64,000 nt of DNA from Gymnopus androsaceus JB14 (taxonomy: Eukaryota > Basidiomycota > Agaricomycetes > Agaricales > Omphalotaceae), in assembly GCA_009733575.1 (NCBI GenBank), contig ML769490.1, positions 124,001 to 188,000 of the forward strand, in the 5' to 3' direction. Positions 12,447 through 23,913 of this stretch are shown in pieces. The position numbers and the translations under genes are program-made. Numbering within the stretch: position 1 is the stretch's first letter; every line of letters starts with the position of its first letter. The notes under the pieces were generated by a model. That model ran no database searches. It was not told the origin of the DNA and worked only from the letters and a program-made list of their open reading frames with translations.

Positions 12447-14250
12447 CTACGCCTTGACTTTACCTAGGGGATTCTTGGTCATGACCGTAAGCACCTCGAA
12501 TAGGACCTGATGAATGGGTTAGCCAGGATATTGGAGCCAAGTCCGAGAACACTAACATCAGCAGCAGCCATCGTCGTAAGCTCTGCATTGGTATCATAAG
12601 CAGGAGCCACCTCGACGATATCGGCGGAAACGATCTGAAGCCCATCCAATCCTCTCAAGATTGCCCTCAATTCGCGAGTTGTCCACCTAGAACAGCAATG
12701 AGCTTGACGAAATAACAAAGTACCGTAAACACTACCCTCCGGTCTCGGGAGTACCAGTGGCAGGAGCAAAGGCAGCTAAGTAGAAGTATGCATCAGATTA
12801 ACACTAGTATGACAAGGAAAGAAAGAAAAGCTCACGGTCGATAGAGTCGATCTGAGGAAGAGGATGAGAGAATGAATATGGATGATATCTAAAGACTTAC
12901 ATCAATGGACAGATACACTGGACGCTTGCCTACAGTTTCATGGATCTTTTTGATGATCCGTCCACACCTAGCAGAAGAAGATCCAACTACGTTTTACGAC
13001 GAGATGGCTGAAATGCCCCTACCTAGAGTATCGATCTCTCGTGCCTCAATACGCTGGAAGCCAATTTCGTCATCATTCTCATAGTCTTCGAGGCTGAAAT
13101 GGAAAGACATCGATACAGTATACTTATAGAAGCGGACCACAGAACAAACCTTGAAAGTGTCGTCCGAATGGCCCCGTGCTGTTCAAAAGGAAAAACTAGG
13201 ATCAAAGTATTTGGGGGTGGAAAGTAGAAATAAAACGCGGGAATATGGAAGAGGGACAAAATATAAAACAGGAACACTTGCAATTGAAGATCCGTTTTTG
13301 ATGAGGCCTTCTTGGGAAGCATGCCAAAAGTACGTTCCATGGTTGACTGCAGCAGTGTCGGAAGGCGCACCGCCGAATACCTTGGGTTTCCATGTGTCTA
13401 CCGATGACTCTTAGCATTTTTAAGGAGACACATTGAGTATACCATACCGAGGTGAGAGTCAAAATGAATGACAGAATATGGGGCCGTAAACAGAATTTAT
13501 GGAACGCAAGAGAGGAAGAGTGATTGTATGATCTCCACCTAGGGTAATGATACGAGGATGATTCTTGCCATCCAATGAAATAGGTTCGAGAGGCTCTCCC
13601 GTATGAGAGTCATTAGCCATAGGAGAGAATGCGGTTCGCTGAAGAATAGACTTGTGGCCTGATTCGATTTGCTTTACGGCGTACGCACTGTCGTACGGTC
13701 TGCTATTTGTCAGCGACAATATTGGACTCCACTGGAATGGCTACTCCACTTACGATACTGGGATATCGCCGCAGTCCACGATGCGTAGACCAGACCTGAA
13801 CGGGTCAGTTCCAAGAGGGACATTATAACCTCCATAGAGATTGAGGCGACGAGAGCCGGCACGTATCCCGGCTATAAATTGAACAAGTGAGGAATTCGAA
13901 AATACAGAGAATAGCAAGCATACAAGGTCCAAAGCGTGCACCCGGCCTGTAGCTAGTTCCGGTATCCTGGAGATACGTCAGCTAATGATAATCTTGGTTC
14001 AGAATAACAAGCTCACGAATGGTGCGCCTAAGAAGGCGATATCAACGGGGACATCTTGTTGTCTCGAAAGGCATTGCACCCAAGGCAGCTTGGCGAACGT
14101 CGTAATGCCAGAGAAAATGGCATCCGCCGTTACTTGAAATAAGTAGTTGAGAGATGTACCAAGTAGAGTATTCGATGAAACGTTACCTTCTCCACTACTT
14201 GTATGATACATTGGCTGCTCGTAGGGAAACTTGACGTAGTCGAAAGGCAT
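12447..14250 (-). CDS. Agmatinase / ureohydrolase family enzyme
   Basis: Mn-dependent ureohydrolase predicted to release urea from agmatine or a related guanidino compound. Exons read [26 protein letters not shown] then [44 protein letters not shown], and [19 protein letters not shown] (metal site GGDH). These are followed by [12 protein letters not shown] (DxHxD metal site), the NHGTYFW segment, a GIR-like exon, VYLSIDIDSIDP (second DxD metal site), ATGTPETGG, and an end at 12447 after KNPLGKVKA. One intron near 13210-13280 appears to use a GC-AG donor (GCAAGT). A frame change at the G4 run 13480-13483 splits GPI from SVIHFDSH. Upstream of the 14250 start, the same frame encodes a hydrophobic, signal-peptide-like stretch (about 14255-14325), which an indel near 14330 separates from a good ATG. 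The enzyme may therefore be secreted. Confidence 0.85.
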
Positions 14251-14793
14251 TTGATCAACATGGTCATGATCATGCTCATGACTTGCGAAAACAGGACTAA
14301 TGGCGACGATGAAAAGCAGAAACAGCGATGGACGTGGTGTATCTCATGGCTGCAGAAATTCCGAAGGAAAATTGGGAGTTCTTCTTTTGCTCAGCTTCAG
14401 GTTAAAAGTCTTGAGGTAAAAAATCTCATGACTGAAATTCCGGCGGCGGATTACAGCAATCGAACAGAAACTGATATTTCAAAGATAGGACTGAGGCGTG
14501 GCTTGCCTTGAGGCGACCTGGCTCCAAGATATCTGCACAAAAATGTATAGGGGGATCTAGAGAAAAGATCTGGTGTAAGTACATTTGGGGAGAACGGGAA
14601 AGAAGTGGACAGAGAATGACATGTCTGAATGTTATCCCTGCCTCGAGGAGCTATCTATGACACTTGGGGTGCTCGTGGTCCTTGCCTGCAGGTAGTATTT
14701 ACACAAGGACGTACTCCTTCCTGTGAAATTTAAAGTTCTCTATCAGAATTTAGAAAAGCTAAGAGAAATCGGACGTTTACATCCTCTTTCACA
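14251..14793. other. Divergent region, agmatinase and MATE gene
   Basis: Contains the possible signal-peptide exon of the agmatinase (about 14255-14335, minus strand) next to its annotated start. The rest is noncoding and should carry the two divergent promoters. No TATA box or repeat recognised with confidence. Confidence 0.4.
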
Positions 14794-16748
14794 ATGCTAC
14801 CCCCTTCATCCGAAAACGAACCTTTGCTCCCAAAGACGCCTTCCTCGACGTTGAACCAGGATGTTGAAAGTTTGTCGACTTCGCATTCAATGATCTTTGA
14901 CGCGTCTCCTCAAGAGGAAGGAAGCATCCAAGAGTTTGGCGGCATCAAAGCCGAATTGAAACTTTTTCTCGCGCTACTCGTTGATTCTGTTCCAAGTAAG
15001 TCTGCGCGTCGTTCACTAATAGAAAAAAGTCAACCTTACCGAAAATTATGAACAGTAATATTGAGCTATATAGCACAGAACTCGCTTCAAACAGTCAGTG
15101 TTGTCGTCGCTGGACGACTAGGACCTCATGAGCTCTCTGTTGCCGCCTTCTCTCTCATGCTCGCCTTTGTTACTGGCGAGTGGCGATTTTTAAATCTGGA
15201 TTAGTAGGATCCTAGTTTTTTTAAATTTACAGGCTGGTGTGTTGCGCTTGGAGGAACAACAGCACTCGATACGCTAGGCTCTCAATCCTTCACCGGCAGC
15301 ACAAGGCCTACAGATCTTTCAATTCATTTCCAGCGATGCGTCCTGATGTTATGGGCTCTTCTCATTCCTGTCGGTATCCTGTGGTCGGTATCCCGTCCTG
15401 TGCTACTTGCTCTAGGCCAGGAGCCTGTACTTGCCAGAGATGTACAATCTTTCTTACGCTTGTTGATCATCGGAGCACCAGGATATATTGGTTTCGAAAG
15501 TTTGAAGAAATATCTTCAATGTCAAGGTTGGCATATTCTAAAAGCACAAATTCGCATTCACAAAAAGTATCCCACAGGCATCATGCGTGCATCGACCATT
15601 GTTCTACTTGCTGTATCTCCTATCAACATTGGGTTGAACATCGGATTAGTGCATTATACCTCGCTTGGACTTTTCGGATCTCCGATTGCACTCTCTATAA
15701 TCTACTGGCTTGCATTTGTCTTGCTGTGCATCATGACTGCTGCAAGTCCCACCCACCGTCGCAATGGAACGTGGGGAGGTTTTCAGTTCCGTACTGTTCT
15801 CCAATGGAAAAGTTGCATGACTTTCTTCCAATTGGCGATTCCTGGTATTCTAATGGTTGGCACCGAATGGTCAGTGAACTCATATTCAGGTACCGAAAAG
15901 TGGACACTCCTGACCGCATTTCTTAGGGCAGCCTTTGAGATCGTCGCCCTCGCCGCTGGGCGATTAGGAGCTCTTCCTCTGGCTGCTCAGTCTGTTATCA
16001 TGACACTCGATCAAAGTTTGTGATTTTTTTTCCCTTCATTCAATGCCAGTATTATACCGTTGTATGCAGTTTTAAACACTTTGCCATTTGGAATTGGCGT
16101 GGCTGCATCTACCCGCGTCGGTAACCTCATTGGACTTCGTTCCGCGATAGGTGCAAAACACGCTGCTCACGCCGCAGCGTTCTTAAGCGTCGTTGTAGGC
16201 GCTGTGGTAATGGTAACTTTAGTCGCTACTAGAGATGTGAGCTTGTCTTTTCGTTCCCTCATCTAGTCCGCTGAAATGTCCCTACAGACCATCGGGTACC
16301 TTATGAGCAACGATGTGTATGTCGTTGAGCTGGTTAGTGTAGTTATGCCTTTGGTTGCTTCATTTCAGATCGCCGATGGCTTGGCCGGCTCTTGTGGTGG
16401 CTCTTTGCGTGGTCAAGGTACCTTTCCTACCCTACGAGTTTCTCGAAGTTTCTCAATATCAATTCAGGACGCCAACACCTCGGAGCGTTATTCAACTTTG
16501 TTGCCTACTACATCATCGCTCTCCCGCTTGGCATTTCCCTCGCTTTTCGTTTGAACTACGGTCTCAAAGGGCTTTGGATAGGTCAGGTGGTCGGCCTTAC
16601 CATCGTGGGTATCAGCGAGTATGGTTGCATCTGGCTAGGGACCAATTGGGACCGTGAGGTCGAGAAAGGCGTTCAACGTAATGCGGAAGAGGCAAAAAGA
16701 CGCGCGCAGATCACCGGTTCTCTTCCTCGCAGTGTAGATGAAGAGTAG
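14794..16748 (+). CDS. MATE family multidrug/toxin efflux transporter
   Basis: Integral membrane exporter of the MATE family, exchanging H+ or Na+ for organic compounds, in the plasma or vacuolar membrane. The start at 14794 opens a cytosolic N-terminus with [12 protein letters not shown], typical of eukaryotic MATE proteins. Exons show [20 protein letters not shown] then [32 protein letters not shown] (classic MATE signature near 15240), [20 protein letters not shown], and [19 protein letters not shown]. Then come [15 protein letters not shown] (second half), [15 protein letters not shown], and [19 protein letters not shown], ending with a charged tail [11 protein letters not shown] at 16748. 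About 12 membrane helices are expected. Introns are short and phases fit, with no lesion seen. Substrate unknown. Confidence 0.92.
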
Positions 16749-16821
16749 TCGCGTTTGAACACAAATACAAATAGATTCCTCTGCTTTCTCTCAAATGTAC
16801 CTCAAAACTCTAAAACCATTA

Positions 16822-19114
16822 CTACTCTACACTAGAACGTTTTTCCATTCCATTGAAGTCGTCAGGACTATCAATATTCTTAATAGGCCCATGGAACCAC
16901 TTCTTCGCCGACAACATCCACCAAGCTGTCGCGAAAACGAAAACGGCACCCATGATAACGACAGCGTAGTCTAGAGAGAGAAGAGGTCAAGAACATTTCA
17001 CCGTAAAGTATAGGAACACGTACTCATATTCGCCCCCGTAGTGCCTGATCCTGGTGGAAACAACAGCATGATAATAATGAAGCATACCCATGCAACCGCA
17101 ATCCAGCCTATAGGTTTCCCAAATCGGCCGAGGTTGAACGGACCAAGGGGTGATCTTATCCCGGCCACCAATAACAGACAGGAAGATGGGGAAAGCATAC
17201 GATGTGTAAAGGCCAATAACCGCAGAACTGAACAAGGTTATAAGTACCCAATACGTTGGATGTGTAGGATAGCAGAGACATACCCGGCCAAAGAGTTTAG
17301 TGCAGTTACTGAAAACCCAAGTACCCCACATATTGCTGAAACGAGCATCACTAGCCACACTGCAAACCGGGGTTTAGGGGTTTGGGTTAGAAATTATTAC
17401 AAGATTGACAACGAGAGGCGTTACCAGCGTTAACAGGCGTCTGCGTGTAAGGGTTGACTTGTTTCCACCAGTGTGAGCCCGGAAGGGCATTGTCACTAAG
17501 AAAACAAAGTGTTCAGAAAAAAGATGACGCAAAAAGCAAATAATTACCGTGAAAAGGCGAAAACCACACGGGATGCATCTACCCCTTGTGCAGCACCTGT
17601 AACAAACTAGAACCCCTCTCAGGACGGGAACTTTAGTTGCAACCACAAACCTACCTGTACTACAATAATTAAACTCCATATCGCCAGCATTCCCTTCTTC
17701 CCAAGAACATCCAAGAACACCTGCGCCATTGGGAGCGGAAGCGGGGTCGATATGAGGTCGCTGACTGAAGGTATTACAAAAGATACTGCAATTAACAGAA
17801 TCCACCCAAGGCTTGCTGTTGCGCCTACACCGACAATGATCGCAATGGGCGCTGCTTTAGCGGCGCCAGCGACTTCTTCTGAAATGTGGGCAGCAGAATC
17901 ATCTATACACGAGCACATGAGTGGACTGAACTGTGAACCTTTCAAGGCACGCTGTTTGCTTACATCCTGTGAGAGTCCACATGGGTGCCGTGAAGGACAG
18001 TATAAAAGCCCAACCGTCTATGCAAGAATAAGCAAAAAGGCATAAATTAGGGAGTTGACGTACTATTAGCCCATCCAGTATTATTTTCAAATAGCGTAAA
18101 CGCATCCTTGGTCGATACTTTGTTCTTCGATACAGCCAATAAAGCAACGATAGACGCGATAGTGGTCCCAACTGTGCAATCATCACGTAGGATCAACGCG
18201 ACTTATTCCAATGAAAGCCCTTCACTCGCCATTAATGATCACGTAGAAAAGGTTGAGGCGAGCCAGGATGCTCGTTGCAGCCGAGCAGACAATGCCATGC
18301 AAGAACAGGATGGCCAATAAGATACCAAAGTTGGCTCCAGAAGACAAGATTATAGAACCGTCGGACATGACCTATCATTCCAGTTTAGCTAAGGACAAAC
18401 GAACAATCTTCCAACTAACCGACACAGCACTTGATATCATGAGCGCCAGCGTCCAATCTATAGAACAGACCAAAGTAGTTTGCCCGGTAATATTGGCCCA
18501 ACCTAGAAACATATAATCAAGTAATGTGCGACACGAATAACCATCAAGACTAACCCGTAATCCAACTAGAAATCGCCGCGATATTCGGGAGGCGCGAGTT
18601 TTGCGGCAAAGTAGTACAAACCAGCGCTGGTACTACGAGAATGCATAAGCTTCATTTGGTCCCAACGGCTCCATAGAGCCTCAGACGACTTACGGCATTG
18701 CAGAGGCCATTTCTGCCATGGAAAGCGCGACGGGTAAGACAAAAAGACAAGGAATTAACCATCCGAAAACCATCCCAACGTGTCCACCTAAAAGATTATG
18801 TTGAGCAGCGAATCGACACCAGCGTTGTACTTAGTCGCGTACCACTCTCTAAGCCGAAAGATAAGGTCGAGGAAACTGATGCAACTACACCCATTATGCT
18901 GAAAGCGAATGCCACCGTCTCAATGAGCTAGTAAGAGCAAGCGATAAGCTTTTTAGACTTTTCTTTTACACAGTCCAAACAACGAACGTACCGAGAATTC
19001 TCGTTTAAACTCGCTCTTGTATCCGAGCTTCGCAAGAAGAGCATCGTCTGCATGTCTAAGGGAAACGCTGTCAACCTCGACTCCGGAATTGTCTTTCTCG
19101 TTCTTGGTATCCAT
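16822..19114 (-). CDS. Amino-acid/GABA permease of the APC superfamily (AA_permease_2 type)
   Basis: Predicted 12-helix plasma membrane amino-acid or polyamine uptake carrier related to fungal GABA permease (UGA4/GabA-like). The start at 19114 gives a hydrophilic N-terminus with ALLAKLGYKSEFKREFS, the standard entry motif of this family. Later exons carry LIETVAFAFSIMGVVASVSS, GGHVGMVFGWLIPCLFVLP, and GWAN...GQTT (the GWxNxxG region). These are followed by AFILSFTAPMWTLTGYDSAA then AHISEEVAGAAKAAPIAI, GWILLIAVSFVIPS, RVVFAFSRDNALPGS, VTALNSLAGYAVIGLYTSY, and GPFNLGRFGKPIGWIAVAW. The C-terminal end (MEKRSSVE) stops at 16822. The many introns disrupt simple frames, but every family motif is found in order. 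Confidence 0.88.
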
Positions 19115-19609
19115 GGGTAAAGAAGAAGACGGGAAGCAAAGTGTTACTGAACGAATATAGGAAGTCCGACATGAGAATTTAATTGCAATTATGTATACAG
19201 TATAAACGCGACTCACTGAATTCAGCAGAGATCATCAGATTATATCCCGTGTATATCTGAATCCTCCCGTGACATTCTTTTTCTGAGATAAGCTGCATTC
19301 GATAAGAGAGGCCACACGCGATCTTACTGGGGCAATCATTGACAAGGGCACATGATGGAGCGTGTTGAGCGTGGCGCGATAAATTAAGCGCTCAGCACGC
19401 GACTCCAACCATCACCTGCACCTCCTGAATTTAGCAAACGCTTATCGTTAAAGGAGAAATTAGCTTAGATTCATTTATCTGTTCGTTTCCAGAGATGGGT
19501 TTCTGCAGTGAGGTCATTCGGACTTCTAGGGAAACGAGTATATCTCTCATACCCACCACAGAGCCACGCTCATCGCCCCAGAATTGAAAGAACTACCATC
19601 ACCAGAATA
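19115..19609. other. Divergent intergenic region
   Basis: Promoter region between the permease (-) and the deacetylase (+). It contains GTGGCGCGATAAATTAAGCG near 19370 and no convincing open frame. Nothing else recognised. Confidence 0.35.
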
Positions 19610-21433
19610 ATGCCTGCTAAACGTGTTCTAATTGGTTTTGGTGTCGATGTCGATGCAGTGGCTGGTTGGTAGGAATGCACATTTCTATTCGGGGTCCTTT
19701 TCCTCATTTTGAGTGTATAGGCTTGGATCTTATGGAGGAGAAGGTGCGCTCATCTTCGTTCTATTCAAGTACTCTATCTTAAGCGTTATACACAGACTCC
19801 CCCTCAGACATAGCACGAGTAAGAAATGAATTTAGTCGACGGGTCATCTAGTACTCATTTGTATTTAGGGAATGTATGCGGGAGAAGTTGGCGTCCCTCG
19901 TCTCCTGAAGCTGTTCAAGAAGTACGATATGAAGACTACGTGGTTCATTCCTGGTATGACACTAATCTATCACCCTTCCGGCTGTCGCTCTCCATTTCAA
20001 TTCTCATTCCAAATTGGCTCGCAGGTCATAGCTTGGAGACCTTTCCTGAAGAAATGGCCGCAGTCCGTGATGCGGGTCATGAAATGTAAGCCCTGTTCAA
20101 TTTACAAACACTTTGGAAGCTTAGTGGATCATTGTAGTGGACTTCATGGCTACTCTCATGAGGTATATCTTGTGGTCGAAGAAACCGAATATAGCCACTT
20201 ATCTGGCGTTAGAATCCTATTTCGATGAGTCTCGAACAGCAACGCGACATATTGGACCATACCTTCAAGCTTTTGACCGAATTCAATCATGGTAAACCTC
20301 CGATAGTAGGTTTCATCGATTCCTTTCAAGACGAAGCGCCTGATCTGATGCAACGAAGGGAAGCGTTGCACCTTGGTGGGAAACCAGTAAAGAGGGCGTT
20401 GACCTTCTACTTGAGAAGGGTGTTCAATACGGTATGTTCCGTCTATAGCCTTTCGAACAAGGGTCCGACTACTGTTAGATCATTCCGGAATGGCTCATGA
20501 GTTAGCTTGAATCTTCAGCTCTTTATTTCGCTTGCGCCTTAACCTATTTCTAGCTGTCAAGCCTACTACATGCGAGACGAAGACTCCTGGACCAAGATCG
20601 ACTATAAGGCGGAAGCGACGACGTGGATGAAACCACTTCGGAAAGGCAGAGAGACTGGACTTGGTAAGTCATGCCTGTCAATTCTCCGTTGTGAGGAAAT
20701 CTTATTTCCACCGAAATTTACGTGCAGTTCAAATTCCCGCCAACTGGTACGACAAGATTGCCTTGTAAGCTCGAGCGGCAGCTAACGGTGTGTCTTACAT
20801 ACTCTAGGTATCTCGATGATCTCCCTCCGATGATGTATGAACCTTCCTTTTTCTGGCATGTCTTTTCACTGATTCCTCTACTTTTTAGGTTCATCAAGTC
20901 GAGTCCAAACTCGCATGGATGGGTAAGCCCTTGTTCAACAACCCAAAAGTCTTGAGCCGACCTCTCTTAGGTTAATTCCCGGGACGTCGAGCAGCTGTGG
21001 AAGGACACGTTCACATACTGTTACAGGCGAGTTCGGATGATAAGTACCAAGATATGACCGCAGACTATTGCGACCTCCACAGGGAAGAAACAGAGTTCAT
21101 ATTCCCAATTACCATCCATCCGGATGTCAGCGGGTAAGCGTCGCCCCAATATGGTCCCCTTCTCCCACCTTATCGTCATTATTTTGACCTTTTTTCTCGA
21201 TTTAGACGGCCTCATGTTATTCTCATGCTGGTGAGCTCCTGGATTGTTGGATCCTGGATCGGACGGAATTGACGGAAGGGCGTCAACTTTTGTTACAGGA
21301 GCGATTTATTGAATGGGTCAACACGCATGATAATGTTCATTGGGTTGAAATGGCGGAGATGGCCAAGGAATTCAGAGCCAAGGTTAAGCCAGTGGAGGGA
21401 GCAAAGATGCCGCGAGGATTTGTTGATGCGTAG
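19610..21433 (+). CDS. NodB-type polysaccharide deacetylase family protein
   Basis: Carbohydrate esterase 4-fold protein, of the group near bacterial PgdA-like and PuuE-like enzymes rather than classical secreted chitin deacetylases. The start at 19610 reads [20 protein letters not shown] (catalytic/metal Asp region). Then come [55 protein letters not shown] and the metal motif GLHGYSHE. Later exons are [109 protein letters not shown], and an end at 21433. There is no signal peptide, so it is probably cytosolic. Many short introns are needed; all phases checked are consistent. Confidence 0.85.
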
Positions 21434-21671
21434 TCGCCTGGTATCTCTGAGGTGAACATCTGAGAAATACCTTTTCTTGTACTTACTCTTTATTATCACA
21501 CAAAACGAGAAGTTTTATCTGGCTTTATCGGGAAAGATCATCGAAAAACAAAGCGGCTCTTATGAATGGGCTGCCGGCATTTCACTAGTCACTCAACTTC
21601 AAGGGAATGTGATGACGCAGAGTCCTAAGTGCCTGATTATCTCTTCCATCGATACTACAACGATCCCGGAA

Positions 21672-23863
21672 ATGGCACATTTACATGATGAAATTGCCTC
21701 CAATTCTACTAGGGTAACTGTTACAACACGTTATGGAAATGTCATTGGAGGCAGAGCAAATAATGGCGCTGCTGTCTTTCTCGGTGCGTTGGATATCTGT
21801 GTCGGATGGATGTCTTATCCGGCGTTTACAATCGTCAATCTATCTATCAGAGGTTCCCTATGCACTACCTCCGGTACGATTTGCGGACGGGGAACCCCTT
21901 CCAGACAATCACCAATATCCTCCGGGCAAAGAATACCTCACAGAATCCAGCTGTAAGTGGAATATGACACTCCGATATAGTAGGTCCGTTGACCCTTCCT
22001 CCCGGGCCTACCAGACTGTTATCAGCCGGACAACGATGGCCAAGCAAGTGGTAGGTTTTACCACTGGTGTTTTCGGCCGGATTATAGTAACCGAACTTTA
22101 CTCTTTCTCTAGGCACACCCTTCGAAGATAAAGTGGGATATGGCAAGCCCACTGAAAATCTGTACGTATCCCTAGCATGATCCCTACCACTGCATACGCT
22201 ATAAACTTACTAGGTTATTCTTGAACATCATTTGTCCGCCCTCATTTGTGCCTTCCGCTCCAGCCTCGCGAGAACAGCCTGAGAGTTTGCCGGTTCAAGG
22301 TAAGCATCAGTTAGTCTTCTCTAAGTCAAGTATACACGACGATTCGATGACTGTGTGTATAGGTGTACATACATGGAGGGTAAATGCAACAAGGTGAATT
22401 TAAAGATACATCACTAAAAGCCCTCCACTCTACTTTAGATTCTTGCAATTTGGATCCCCGCACGCTCTCAGAGGCCAGGATCAGTTCGTTTCTGCCGAAT
22501 TCTCCGAGGTAAGGGTCAATATTGGGTATCGTTTGTCTGCGTTTGGGTTTTTGGCCTGCGATAAGCCGCGCTTGGATGGAAACTATGGCTTCAAAGACCA
22601 GTGGCTTGCGTTGGAATGGATAAAGAAAATATTAGTTCATTTGGTGGTAGGTTTATGAAATTTTCTCGTACTTACTGGTTTCAAGTAAGCTCTGTAGGTG
22701 ACCCACAGGACATTACGGTACTAGGTCTTTCCGCTGGTAAGCTTCATTCCTCTATCTAGTTGTGACTAGCTTGAAAGGTACTATTTTGCAGGAGCGCATT
22801 CTGTACACCAAATATTACACCACGTATCTCGCCTCCCTGAGACGGCAGAATCCCCGTTCAAGTCCGCTATATTGATGTCCAACGCCATTGTGTAAATTCC
22901 AACACATCACCTTCTCAAAAAATCTGGAAGAATTGATCTTGTTTTCGCTTTAGGATGGCGCCCAAAACCCCCGCCGAGCTCCGCCCACAGTTTGAAGCAC
23001 TGTGTCATGCACTTGATATCGACCCCCACTCGCCAGACGTTCTGAACACCTTACGGGACTCTTCCGTCATCCCCGCATCCAAGATATGTGAACTTATCGA
23101 AACAGACGCTCTCGGAACGGAATACGGTACATTTCGAGGCTCCGTCGACGAGTCCTGGTTGATGTCTTCCCCTGACGTGATGGCCTGGCAGCGATCAGGC
23201 CAGTTTGCAAGAAACCTGATGAAGAGGGGTGTCAAAAGCATCGTAGTTGGAGATCTCACGGAAGAATGGTACCTTTACTCTATAGCGCATCCGATCTCCC
23301 AAGCAAACGACGTGCCGGTTAACTTGGAACGGTACTATCCAATGGAAATGGTGGAACAGATGATGAAGCTGTATCGCCAGTTGGGAGACAACGCGGAGCC
23401 AGAGGAATGTGCCCGACTATTTGGAGACATTCTGAGTGACTGGCAAGTCCATTTGCCTGTGCGATTATTGGCTCGGGATTTGCACCAAGCGGGTTTCCCC
23501 GTGTTGAGGTATGAGATAGCTTGGACGCCGGAGCAGTTACGCCCTGAAGGTGGTGCGTAGATGTATTCCGAGCTTGACCGTGTATTATTAACTCTCTTCC
23601 TAGGATATGTCACCCATGGGGGTGATGGCTTTCTGTGGCATTTGCGAGTACCACAGTTGAACCCAGACCAGGTAGAAATTGCAAAGTCATGGTTAAAGCG
23701 GGTCGATGAAGAGGTCAAAGAGTTGGAGAAAACCGGAAGCTCTGCTAGGAGCGTAAAGGATATCCTGAGGCTTGGTACGGATAGAGGGATTAGCTGGTCA
23801 GTAGATCACCTCTGGGATGAAAAGATGAGACGCGTGGAAATATTAGGGGGAGAGTCCGATTGA
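21672..23863 (+). CDS. Type-B carboxylesterase/lipase-like alpha/beta hydrolase
   Basis: Carboxylesterase family member, probably cytosolic because no signal peptide is visible at the start (MAHLHDEIASNSTRVTVTTR). It has EVPYALPPVRFADGEPLP, LFLNIICPPSF, VRVNIGYRLSAFGFLACDKP, GNYGFKDQWLALEWI, and a nucleophile elbow G-L-S-A-G (near 22730; GESAG is the usual form). A large C-terminal exon includes TYGTFRG-like text and FGDILSDWQVHLPVRLLARD, then YVTHGGDGFLWHL with the likely catalytic His. It ends at 23863. One frame change is needed at the A4 run 22626-22629, where WIKK should continue into a FGGDPQDI-type segment. It converges with the gamma-glutamyltranspeptidase gene, 50 bp apart, so their 3' UTRs must overlap or be very short. 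Confidence 0.82.
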
Positions 23864-23913
23864 TTAACCAATCGTTCCATTTGCAAGTCGCTACTGAATG
23901 TCGTATCATTTCT

